NCBI GenBank assembly: GCA_903904765.1
Contig: CAIVEA010000684.1
Coordinates: 1 to 14,112, forward strand
DNA length: 14,112 bases
From: an uncultured Chloroflexota bacterium
GTDB taxonomy: Bacteria; Chloroflexota; Anaerolineae; Aggregatilineales; Phototrophicaceae
Direction of reading: 5' to 3'
This document shows, piece by piece, positions 7,416 to 14,112 of this stretch; the stretch's first letter is position 1; every line of letters starts with the position of its first letter. Made by a program: the position numbers and the translations under genes. Below the pieces are notes generated by a model. The model ran no database searches. It saw nothing but the letters and a program-made list of their open reading frames with translations, and had not been told where the DNA came from.

Positions 7416-10328
7416 TTAAGCCCGGGTGATGGTCGGCAGGTGCTTGGGCAATATGACCGTGAAGGTCGTCCCAATACCCGCTTGGCTTTCAAATTCGATG
7501 CGCCCGCCATGCAGTTCCACCGCCTGTTTGCTGATGGTCAGCCCCATGCCCGTGCCGGAAATCGTGCCTACATTGCTGGCGCGGTGGAAGGGTTCGTATA
7601 GCCGCGCCATATCCTCCTGTGGAATGCCGATTCCTGTATCGCGCACCTGCAAGATAAACTGGTCAGCCGTTTGCGTCAGGTCAATCGTAATCGGGTTGCC
7701 ATTCGGGGAATACTTGAGCGCGTTGCTGCCCAGATTGCTGATGAGGTGGCGCAGCAACCGCTTGTCGAAGGTGGCGTGCAGGGGCTTTTGCGGGCAGTTG
7801 TAGATCACGCGCCCGCGATATTCCGGGTGGCTTTCCAATTCCTCGATGATGATGCGGCACAGGCTATCCACATCGCCAGCGGCAGGGTCAAATTTCATGC
7901 GCCCGGCCTGTATCTGCGCCAGATTCAACACATCATCAATGATGCCTTTCATAGTCAACACATGCTGCCGGATGCGATCCAACCGTTCACTCACTTGTTC
8001 GGGGGGCATCCGGTCGCGGTACTGCGTCAGTGTTTCAGTAGTCGCCAGAATCGCGGTCAGCGGGGTGCGGAATTCGTGCGAGGCCATCGTGACGAAGCGC
8101 GACTTCAGTTCGCTTAGTTCGCTCTCTTTCTTGAGCGCGATCTGCATTTCTTCCGCCGCCTGTTTCAGCAGTGTGATGTCCCAGTTCACACCCAGTATGC
8201 GTGAGGCGGTGCCGTCCTCATCCCGGAAAATCACTGCCCGTAGACGGGAATAATGCACGCTGCCGTCTTTGTGGATGATTCGGAATTCGGTATCCAGCGG
8301 GCGTTCGCCGCTGATCGCATCTAACCAGTTCCGATAGACGCGCTCTTGGTCGTCAGGATGAAGCCTTATGACAGCCCAGATGCCTGTACCTTTTTCCGGG
8401 AACTGTTCGCGGGAAATGCCGTACAGTTCCAGCATGCGATCATCCCAGACGAGATTGTCGGTTTTCAAATCCCAATCCCAGATGCCGATTTGCGCCGTGT
8501 CTTTCGCCAGTTGCAACCGATCTGAAAGTGAAATACGTTCGGCTTCAGTGCGTTTGCGGTCGGTGATGTCGTAAGAGATGCCCACCAGACCGGTCAGTTC
8601 TTGATGGATGTTGTACAGTGGCACTTTGGTCGTACTCAGCCAGCGCAGGCTGCCGTTGCTGCGGGTGAAGCATTCTTCATGGTTGAGGATCGGCATCCGG
8701 GCAGCAAACAGAGCATCATCTTCGGCCTGAAACCGTTCTGCGATTGCAGCAGGGAACAATTCAAAATCCGTTTTACCGTACACGTCCTGCGCGGATTTCG
8801 CTTTCATCAAGCTCAGATGCGCCTTATTGTTCAGCACGGTGCGGTGCTGCAAATCTTTGACGTAAATAAAGGCGGGCAGCGCGTCCATCACCGTGCGGAG
8901 CAGGTTGCGCTCCTCTTCCAGTTCGGCAGTCCGTTCGCGCACTCGCTGCTCAAGCTGGTTAATGGCTTCTTCCAGCGCAGCTTTGACCTCTTCTTTTTCG
9001 GTGATGTCCGTCACAACGGAATACAGGAGTTCTTCACCGTCAATATCAATCGGACCGGTGAACACTTCCACCTCACGCGGTTGCTGCTGCGCGTTGCGGT
9101 GGACGAAGCGGCATTGGAGCATCTTCGTTTGCCGCGCTTTCGCCATCTTGGTCTGCACTTCTTCCTGTGGCGACAGGTTCACATCCATGATGTTCATGGT
9201 GCGTAATTGTTCCACTGAAAAGCCATAATAATCAGCGGCGGCGGGGTTGGCATCCACTAATTGCCCATTGTTCGGGTTCACGATGAGTTTGGGGAGCTGA
9301 TGCAGTTCAAACATCTGCCGGTAACGGGTTTCACTGATCTGTCGCGCCAGTTCGTTCTGCTTGCGGACGATGAGGTTGCCCAGCGTGGCGCTGTAGAGCG
9401 TAATCAGTTCCTGTAGTTCGGCGGACATCGGCTCTTGTCGCAGTAGGTTATCAGTACACAACATCCCCACTGGCTTGTCCATATCGCGGATGAGTACATT
9501 TAGCGACCAGCCATGCCCCACTTCTTTGCCCTGATGGTCAAACAGTTTACTGTCTACATCATACGAGATGGGCAACTCCTGATGGTCAAAAATGCTCATA
9601 TCAAAGGTGAAAGATTCGCTGTGTTCGTCACGCAAGTTGCTGTTTTCATCTATCCCGTAAGTTCCGGTCAGCTTATCGCCCTGATCGTTGACCAGCCACA
9701 GGCTGAGGCGGTCAATCCCCAGCCGTTCATGTCCTAGCTGTACCGCTTGTTGCAACAGATCGTCCACCGATCCGGTTCGCGCCAGCACCAGCGTAATCTG
9801 GTTCAGCGCCTTCAGCCGATCCCGAAACTTTAGCGCCTGTGCTTCAGCCTGTTGGCGGGCGCTGATGTCGCGCATGATGCTCTGCGTGTAGATGATGTTG
9901 CCATCTATACCCCAGATCGGCTGGACGTTCACCTCATAGTCTATTTCGGTTCCATCCAACTTGCGGAAGCGGCGCACATACGGCTCCATCCGTTCGCCAC
10001 TCCACAGTTGTTGTCGGCGGTATAGATAGTCTTTCTGTTCGGAATCGGCATAAAATTCTTCTGCTTTATGCCCGATGACCTGTTCCGGGCTGGTTGCGCC
10101 GATCATCTGGAGCGCCATCGAATTGGCTCGCTGGATGATCCCGCCGGGGCCGACCTGAACGATGGCATCCTGCGATTGCTCGAACAAACTGTGGGCGAGT
10201 TCACGTTCCGCGAGGAGGCTCTGTAGCCACTCCAAACAGGCTTGCCATGCTTCCGGTGACGGGGGCGTTTGAAAATCCGTGATGCCGTGTTGCGCCAGTT
10301 CGGTTGTCAAGCGATCAGGGTTGCTCAT
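7416..10328 (-). CDS. Soluble multi-PAS/GAF sensor histidine kinase
   Basis: A 970-residue cytoplasmic kinase with no membrane segment. Order: N-terminal module with W28, C31 and LL (1-45); PAS1 (about 46-158); GAF (about 168-325); PAS2 (about 333-445); coiled coil (446-480); PAS3 (about 482-592); PAS4 (about 606-722). HisKA follows with His751 in ASHEFRTPL. The HATPase has N-box NLGSNA (Asn869), G1 DTGIGI (897-902) and G2 GTGMGL (925-930). All catalytic motifs are intact; there is no receiver domain. The start ATG at 10328 gives an N-terminus that aligns residue by residue with the kinase encoded upstream (MSNPDRL against MADNELR). The frame extends 20 codons to a GTG at 10388, which has no homology. 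The ribosome binding site is weak (GAG, 9 nt). It lies 143 nt after the paralogue and has its own promoter. Signal and partner are unknown. Confidence 0.92.
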   Translation of the reverse strand: MSNPDRLTTELAQHGITDFQTPPSPEAWQACLEWLQSLLAERELAHSLFEQSQDAIVQVGPGGIIQRANSMALQMIGATSPEQVIGHKAEEFYADSEQKDYLYRRQQLWSGERMEPYVRRFRKLDGTEIDYEVNVQPIWGIDGNIIYTQSIMRDISARQQAEAQALKFRDRLKALNQITLVLARTGSVDDLLQQAVQLGHERLGIDRLSLWLVNDQGDKLTGTYGIDENSNLRDEHSESFTFDMSIFDHQELPISYDVDSKLFDHQGKEVGHGWSLNVLIRDMDKPVGMLCTDNLLRQEPMSAELQELITLYSATLGNLIVRKQNELARQISETRYRQMFELHQLPKLIVNPNNGQLVDANPAAADYYGFSVEQLRTMNIMDVNLSPQEEVQTKMAKARQTKMLQCRFVHRNAQQQPREVEVFTGPIDIDGEELLYSVVTDITEKEEVKAALEEAINQLEQRVRERTAELEEERNLLRTVMDALPAFIYVKDLQHRTVLNNKAHLSLMKAKSAQDVYGKTDFELFPAAIAERFQAEDDALFAARMPILNHEECFTRSNGSLRWLSTTKVPLYNIHQELTGLVGISYDITDRKRTEAERISLSDRLQLAKDTAQIGIWDWDLKTDNLVWDDRMLELYGISREQFPEKGTGIWAVIRLHPDDQERVYRNWLDAISGERPLDTEFRIIHKDGSVHYSRLRAVIFRDEDGTASRILGVNWDITLLKQAAEEMQIALKKESELSELKSRFVTMASHEFRTPLTAILATTETLTQYRDRMPPEQVSERLDRIRQHVLTMKGIIDDVLNLAQIQAGRMKFDPAAGDVDSLCRIIIEELESHPEYRGRVIYNCPQKPLHATFDKRLLRHLISNLGSNALKYSPNGNPITIDLTQTADQFILQVRDTGIGIPQEDMARLYEPFHRASNVGTISGTGMGLTISKQAVELHGGRIEFESQAGIGTTFTVILPKHLPTITRA

Positions 10329-10415
10329 AAAGTGAATCTCAGTCAAATAACTATCAGGAGTGCAGCTAAATATTTTTACCACATACACATTACAGATAAT
10401 CTAAAAGGGTAAAGC

Positions 10416-10433
10416 ATAAAATGAGTATTTTAT
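10416..10433. promoter_or_regulatory. AT-rich inverted repeat just downstream of a kinase promoter
   Basis: ATAAAAT and its exact inverse ATTTTAT flank GAGT. On the minus strand it would cover about +8 to +25 of the transcript starting from the TATAAT at 10447-10452, a common place for a repressor site. Being AT-only, it could also arise by chance. Confidence 0.25.
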
Positions 10434-10446
10434 AGATTTTAACGTG

Positions 10447-10475
10447 ATTATAGCTTGGGGTACAATATGTGCTAT
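10447..10475 (-). promoter_or_regulatory. Promoter of the 970-residue kinase, overlapping the upstream stop codon
   Basis: On the minus strand ATAGCA (10475 to 10470), 17 bp and a perfect TATAAT (10452 to 10447). The upstream kinase's TAG stop (10474 to 10472) lies inside the -35 element. The start site would be near 10440, leaving a leader of about 112 nt. The same hexamer and spacing occur before the paralogous kinase. A TGCT-N5-AGCA inverted repeat (10470-10482) overlaps the -35. Confidence 0.5.
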
Positions 10476-13400
10476 TGCAGCAGGCTGGCAATCGGCAACA
10501 GCACGCGGAAGGTACTGCCTTCGCCCACAACGCTCTCTACTTCGATCTGCCCGTTGTGGCGCTGCACAATCTTCTGCGCGATGGTCAGCCCCAGTCCGGT
10601 GCTGCCCTTATCTGCCGCCCGCGATTTGTCCGCCCGGTAAAAGCTCTCGAAAATGTGCGGCAGGTCAAACGGGCTAATGCCGATGCCCGTATCTTTGACC
10701 TCAATACAGATCGTTTGCTCTTGCCGCTGAACTTGGATGCGGACGTTGCCACCGGAAGGGGTGTATTGCACCGCATTCAGGATGATATGATCGAGGGCGC
10801 GCATGAGCATGACCGGTTCGGCCTGTATATACAGTGGCTCATCCCATTCCCGGTAAGTTAGATGCACTTCTTTGCGCTCGGCGGCTTCTACGCGGCGCAA
10901 ATAGGATTGCTTCACCAGATCGGTGAGGTTGGTGGAGCGCATCTGATAGGTTTGCTCATCCATGTGCGACAGCGTGAACATTGTTTCGACCATGTTCGCC
11001 ATTTGCTCCACACGGTCTTCGATCACGCTCACATGCCGCAACCCGGCGAAATCTTCCGGCGCTTTGCGGCGCAGCAAATACAAACTGGAATTGATGACTG
11101 ACAGTGGCGTGCGGAAATCGTGTGAGACGTTGGCGAGGAGGTTACGCAACGAGGAAACGACTGTGCGCTCGGCAGCCAGATCAAGTTTATCCTGCTGGGC
11201 ACGCCGCCGTTCATCTATGTTGCGGTTGACGAAGATCGCGCCCTCGAAATTCCCCGCCGTATCGCGCAGAACGGTGGCAACTGTCTCGAACCACAACGTC
11301 TGTCCATTTGCCGTGCGGATGCGATGCTCCAATTGCAGCGGTTGGTCGGTGTGGATGATGGTGGTGAAATGCGCGATCAGCGTCTGATAATCATCCGGGC
11401 AAATCAGCCGCAGCCATTCCGTCAGCGGTTTGTTGATCCACTTTGATGAATCCCAGCCTGTCCATTTCTCAAAGGCGGGGCTGAGGTATTGTAGATTCCC
11501 CCGCATATCCACTTGTCCGACGCAATCGCTCATGGTGTCGGTCAACAGGCGCTGCTGTTGTTCGCTGCGGCTGAGCGCGTCTTGCTGGCGTTTGCGCTCG
11601 GTAATATCCATGACGATGCCCACCATGCGCTCGGGGATATTTCCTGTGTCATAGCTGGTATGGCTGAGGTTGTGCAGCCAGTGAATGCTGCCATCCGGCC
11701 ACACGACTCGATACTCAAAATCGCAAATGCGGTTGTTCAGGACGGATTCGGTCATAGCCTCTATCACAACCGTATGATCGTCGGGGTGAACCATGTCCAG
11801 CGAACCCTGAATGGTGGTGGGAATTGCGCCGGGGGGATAGCCCATTAGCACATAAGTTTGTGCAGAACGGACGATGACATCGTTTTTGGCGTTCCACTCC
11901 CACCAACCGGCTTTAGCTGCCGACATCGCCAGCGTCAGGCGTTCCTCATGCTGGCGCAGGCGCACTTCAGCTTCTTTGCGGGCGGTAATATCCATCAGGA
12001 TGCCCAGTACCCGTTGGGGTTTCCCCTCGTGCTGCGCGATCACCTGTCCGATATTGTGTATCCAGTGGATGCTGCCATCCAGCCAAACCACCCGCGCTTC
12101 GTAATCCATGCTGCCCGTTGTTTCCAGCATCCGGTGGAAGGCGGTATCCACCGCTGTTCGATCATCAGGATGAATGCGTGCCATCCACGAAACATGGTTG
12201 GTATAGCGGGGATCAATCTCATAGCCTAGCAAGTGATAGGTTTCGTCTGCCCAGACCGAAACATCGGAGATGACATCCCAATCCCACCAGCCCGCCCGCA
12301 CCACATTCAAGGTTTGCCGCAAGCGTTCTTCGCTGGCTCGCAGCGCATCACTGGAACGTTTACGGGTGATGAGATGCCCTAATGTGGCGGCGAACAGGCT
12401 GAGGATTTCTATCTGGTCAGGCGACATCGGCTTTTGCGAGAATAAGTTATCTACTGCAATCATGCCAACCGGTTGACCGATGTCCCGGATAATCAATACC
12501 AGACTCCACCCATGCCCCACCATTCTATGCTCATGATCGTAAAGCGCCGTATCAGCATAATACTCAATATGGTGATGGGAGTCGTTCAGCCAATCCGGTG
12601 CATAGATGAAATGCTGATCGCGCTCGTCGCGCAGGTTGCCTTGCTCATCTGTGCCATACGTGCCATCCCACCGATCTTTTTCCTGTGATTCCGAGATCAG
12701 CCACAGCCCCACCCGGTCTAAACCGAGGCGATTGCGCCCCAGTTCCACCACTTTACGGGTGAGTTCGTCCAGCGTGGCAGCGCGGGACAATTCCAGATTA
12801 ACTTCGTGCAGCACTTTGAGTTGGTCGCGCAAGTTGCGGGCGCGTTCTTCGCTCTGGCGCAGCGCATCCTCGGCTTGCTTTCGGGCGCTGATGTCGCGCC
12901 AGACCACCAGCACGCCTTCCGGGGTGCCGTCGTTCAGCAGGGGTGAATACATGGCCTCCAGATGAATCAGATGCCCATCCCGATGATAGGCGCGTATCTC
13001 CCGCGCTTGCGGTTGTTCTTCCTGCATCATGGCCTGAAGCGCCAGCCCGATACTCATCAGATCGTCAGGATGAACCAGTTGTGTCCAAATATCAATCTGT
13101 TTGCCGATCAGTTCGTCCGGGTCATAGCCAACCAGCCTTTTGAACGATGGACTGATGTAATGGGTGATGCCATCCATGCCAGCATGGATGATGCTGTCCG
13201 CCACATTATCGGTAATCAAGCGCAAATGCTGGCGTTGCGCCTCCATCGCGTTATCGCGCAGTTTGCGGTCGGTGATGTCGCGGGTCATGCTCTGAATATA
13301 GAGTGGTTTGCCCTGCTCATCCCGGATGAGGCGGACATTCACTTCAGCATAGAATTTGGTGCCATCCGGTCGTCGCAGCACGTGCTCATACGGTTCGAGG

Positions 13401-13735
13401 ATTTCACCCGCCATAATGCGTTGCAGCCGATCCATTGCATCGGCCAATTCCGCCGTAGGGAAGCCCTCCGCAGACCGATGCTCCACCACATCGGCAGGCG
13501 AGGGTACGCCGAACAAATCCGCTGCCCGCTGATTGGCGCGTACCACATGCCCCCGCAGATCGAGGATGAAAATGGCATCTTGGGTTTGCTCAAATTGCGC
13601 TTGAAACAGATACTGTTCTTGCAGCAGTTCGCCCAGTTTGGCTAAACAGGCGTGCCAGCTTTCGAGTGAAGGCAACCCGGATGTATCATAAATCCCGATG
13701 GATTCTAAATAGATTCTTAATTCGTTGTCTGCCAT
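10472..13735 (-). CDS. Soluble histidine kinase with five PAS domains and one GAF
   Basis: A 1087-residue cytoplasmic kinase without membrane segments, paralogue of the next kinase downstream. Order: N-terminal module with W27, C30 and LL (1-46); PAS1 (about 47-158); PAS2 (about 165-286); GAF (about 302-460); PAS3 (about 470-587); PAS4 (about 597-713); PAS5 (about 724-842). HisKA follows with His872 in VSHDFRTPL. The HATPase has N-box HIILNA (Asn987 kept, the first Asn replaced by His983), G1 DTGIGI (1015-1020) and G2 STGLGL (1045-1050). PAS3 and PAS4 look like an internal duplication: both have GWW(D/E)W, HPDD and VVW.DGSIHW. There is no receiver domain. The ATG at 13735 is supported by alignment with the paralogue, although no clear ribosome binding site precedes it. 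It probably reads on into the downstream kinase gene. Ligands are unknown. Confidence 0.93.
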   Translation of the reverse strand: MADNELRIYLESIGIYDTSGLPSLESWHACLAKLGELLQEQYLFQAQFEQTQDAIFILDLRGHVVRANQRAADLFGVPSPADVVEHRSAEGFPTAELADAMDRLQRIMAGEILEPYEHVLRRPDGTKFYAEVNVRLIRDEQGKPLYIQSMTRDITDRKLRDNAMEAQRQHLRLITDNVADSIIHAGMDGITHYISPSFKRLVGYDPDELIGKQIDIWTQLVHPDDLMSIGLALQAMMQEEQPQAREIRAYHRDGHLIHLEAMYSPLLNDGTPEGVLVVWRDISARKQAEDALRQSEERARNLRDQLKVLHEVNLELSRAATLDELTRKVVELGRNRLGLDRVGLWLISESQEKDRWDGTYGTDEQGNLRDERDQHFIYAPDWLNDSHHHIEYYADTALYDHEHRMVGHGWSLVLIIRDIGQPVGMIAVDNLFSQKPMSPDQIEILSLFAATLGHLITRKRSSDALRASEERLRQTLNVVRAGWWDWDVISDVSVWADETYHLLGYEIDPRYTNHVSWMARIHPDDRTAVDTAFHRMLETTGSMDYEARVVWLDGSIHWIHNIGQVIAQHEGKPQRVLGILMDITARKEAEVRLRQHEERLTLAMSAAKAGWWEWNAKNDVIVRSAQTYVLMGYPPGAIPTTIQGSLDMVHPDDHTVVIEAMTESVLNNRICDFEYRVVWPDGSIHWLHNLSHTSYDTGNIPERMVGIVMDITERKRQQDALSRSEQQQRLLTDTMSDCVGQVDMRGNLQYLSPAFEKWTGWDSSKWINKPLTEWLRLICPDDYQTLIAHFTTIIHTDQPLQLEHRIRTANGQTLWFETVATVLRDTAGNFEGAIFVNRNIDERRRAQQDKLDLAAERTVVSSLRNLLANVSHDFRTPLSVINSSLYLLRRKAPEDFAGLRHVSVIEDRVEQMANMVETMFTLSHMDEQTYQMRSTNLTDLVKQSYLRRVEAAERKEVHLTYREWDEPLYIQAEPVMLMRALDHIILNAVQYTPSGGNVRIQVQRQEQTICIEVKDTGIGISPFDLPHIFESFYRADKSRAADKGSTGLGLTIAQKIVQRHNGQIEVESVVGEGSTFRVLLPIASLLQ

Positions 13736-13785
13736 CGTAGGAATACCGGATATACGAAATGCATTAATGTAACGATACTGGAAAC

Positions 13786-13814
13786 ATTATATGAGACAAT
13801 CTTGCATTTGCTAT
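13786..13814 (-). promoter_or_regulatory. Promoter of the 1087-residue kinase
   Basis: On the minus strand ATAGCA (13814 to 13809), 17 bp and a perfect TATAAT (13791 to 13786), with a leader of about 45 nt before the ATG at 13735. The -35 hexamer is one half of the inverted repeat TGCTAT-TGACT-ATAGCA (13809-13825), so a dimeric regulator could bind across it. A TTGACT within that repeat is 23 bp from the -10, too far to serve as a normal -35. Confidence 0.5.
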
Positions 13815-13825
13815 AGTCAATAGCA
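13809..13825. repeat. Inverted repeat overlapping the kinase -35 box
   Basis: Six-base arms TGCTAT and ATAGCA flank five bases. The repeat lies between the end of the upstream partial kinase and the -10 of the 1087-residue kinase. It is too short to be a convincing terminator and fits an operator or activator site. Confidence 0.35.
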
Positions 13826-13874
13826 CGACTTTTTTTCGACTCACATGTTTTATACACGCTTAAAGAGTATTGCG

Positions 13875-14112
13875 CTACAAAGCCTCAGACGAGACGGGCA
13901 GTCCTTCAGAAACGGGCAGGATGATGCGGAAAGTGCTGCCTGCGCCCGGTTGACTGCTGGCTTCGATGCGCCCGCCATGTTTGCGAATAATTTTGCGGGC
14001 GATAGGCAACCCCAGCCCTAGCCCACGTGTGGTATGGGCAGCATCGTCGCGGTAGAACAACTCGAACAAGTGCGGCATGTGCGTTTCGGAAATGCCGGGG
14101 CCGTCATCGTGA
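13875..14112 (-). CDS. Histidine kinase, C-terminal ATPase domain only (runs off the window)
   Basis: The last 79 or so residues of a further sensor histidine kinase; the gene continues beyond 14112. The frame stays open to the window edge, and reading past the internal ATG at 14078 gives DDGPGIS, a G1 box. Then come the ATP-lid segment LFELFYRDDAA, the G2 box RGLGLGLPIA and the closing GGRIEAS...GAGSTFRIILP strand of HATPase_c. A short tail after ILP ends at TAG (13875-13877). The G2 box is close to the ATP lid (GLGLGL after only about 10 residues), as in compact HATPase domains. It is the first of three tandem kinases on this strand, 139 nt before the next. Its sensor domains cannot be judged here. 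Confidence 0.9.
   Translation of the reverse strand, partial: HDDGPGISETHMPHLFELFYRDDAAHTTRGLGLGLPIARKIIRKHGGRIEASSQPGAGSTFRIILPVSEGLPVSSEAL

Noticed and set aside
8601..9206. Open frame of 201 codons on the plus strand
   Set aside because: Antisense to the 970-residue kinase, with shadow-type composition.
12962..13645. Open frame of 227 codons on the plus strand
   Set aside because: Antisense shadow of PAS domains in the 1087-residue kinase; no recognisable motifs.
7391..13820. TTGACTATAG at 7391-7400 (+) and 13811-13820 (-) as a shared promoter element
   Set aside because: Many 10-mer matches are expected by chance in 14 kb, and the first copy lies between converging gene ends where no promoter is needed.
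1..14112. CRISPR array, tRNA, rRNA, transposase or phage genes
   Set aside because: No regularly spaced direct repeats, no tRNA-like cloverleaf, no rRNA sequence and no such proteins were seen by eye on either strand.

Overview
The window reads as a chromosomal segment of a GC-rich environmental bacterium. I infer Chloroflexota, probably Anaerolineae-like, with moderate confidence. The reasons are the crowding of large PAS/GAF sensor kinases without receivers, a MalT-type LuxR regulator, a lone Nfu N-terminal domain protein, and a C-rich nested inverted repeat of a kind common between genes in that phylum. No taxonomic marker gene is present.

Layout. 31-366 (-): STAS-domain anti-sigma-factor antagonist. 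367-662: divergent promoter region. 663-1405 (+): two-gene unit of a MOSC-domain protein and a small Nfu_N-like protein, 2 nt apart. 1413-1628: non-coding nested inverted repeat. 1681-4266 (+): membrane histidine kinase (Cache-like sensor, HAMP, GAF, HisKA, HATPase) followed by a strong hairpin. 4328-4761: AT-rich non-coding stretch with a perfect palindrome. 4762-7383 (+): MalT-like ATPase/TPR/LuxR-HTH regulator. 7384-7415: convergent junction. 7416-10328, 10472-13735 and 13875-14112 (all -): three tandem kinases. The first two are soluble multi-PAS/GAF paralogues; the last is only the 3' end of a kinase running off the window.

How they fit. This is a signalling island: four histidine kinases, one STAS switch protein and one large one-component-like regulator, with no response regulator or receiver domain anywhere in the window. 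The kinases must signal to partners encoded elsewhere. The two complete soluble kinases share a matching N-terminal module, a matching GAF domain and, unexpectedly, the same promoter layout (ATAGCA, 17 bp, TATAAT). They therefore look like a duplicated pair that kept its control region. The MOSC/Nfu_N pair is unrelated to signalling and may belong to sulfur or metal-cofactor handling.

I see no RNA genes, CRISPR array, transposase, phage gene or replication origin. Nothing here is clearly a new defence or metabolic system. The most original points are the shared promoter architecture, the conserved N-terminal and GAF modules of the kinase pair, the palindrome in the MalT-like leader, and the MITE-like repeat placed where the first kinase's -35 box should be.
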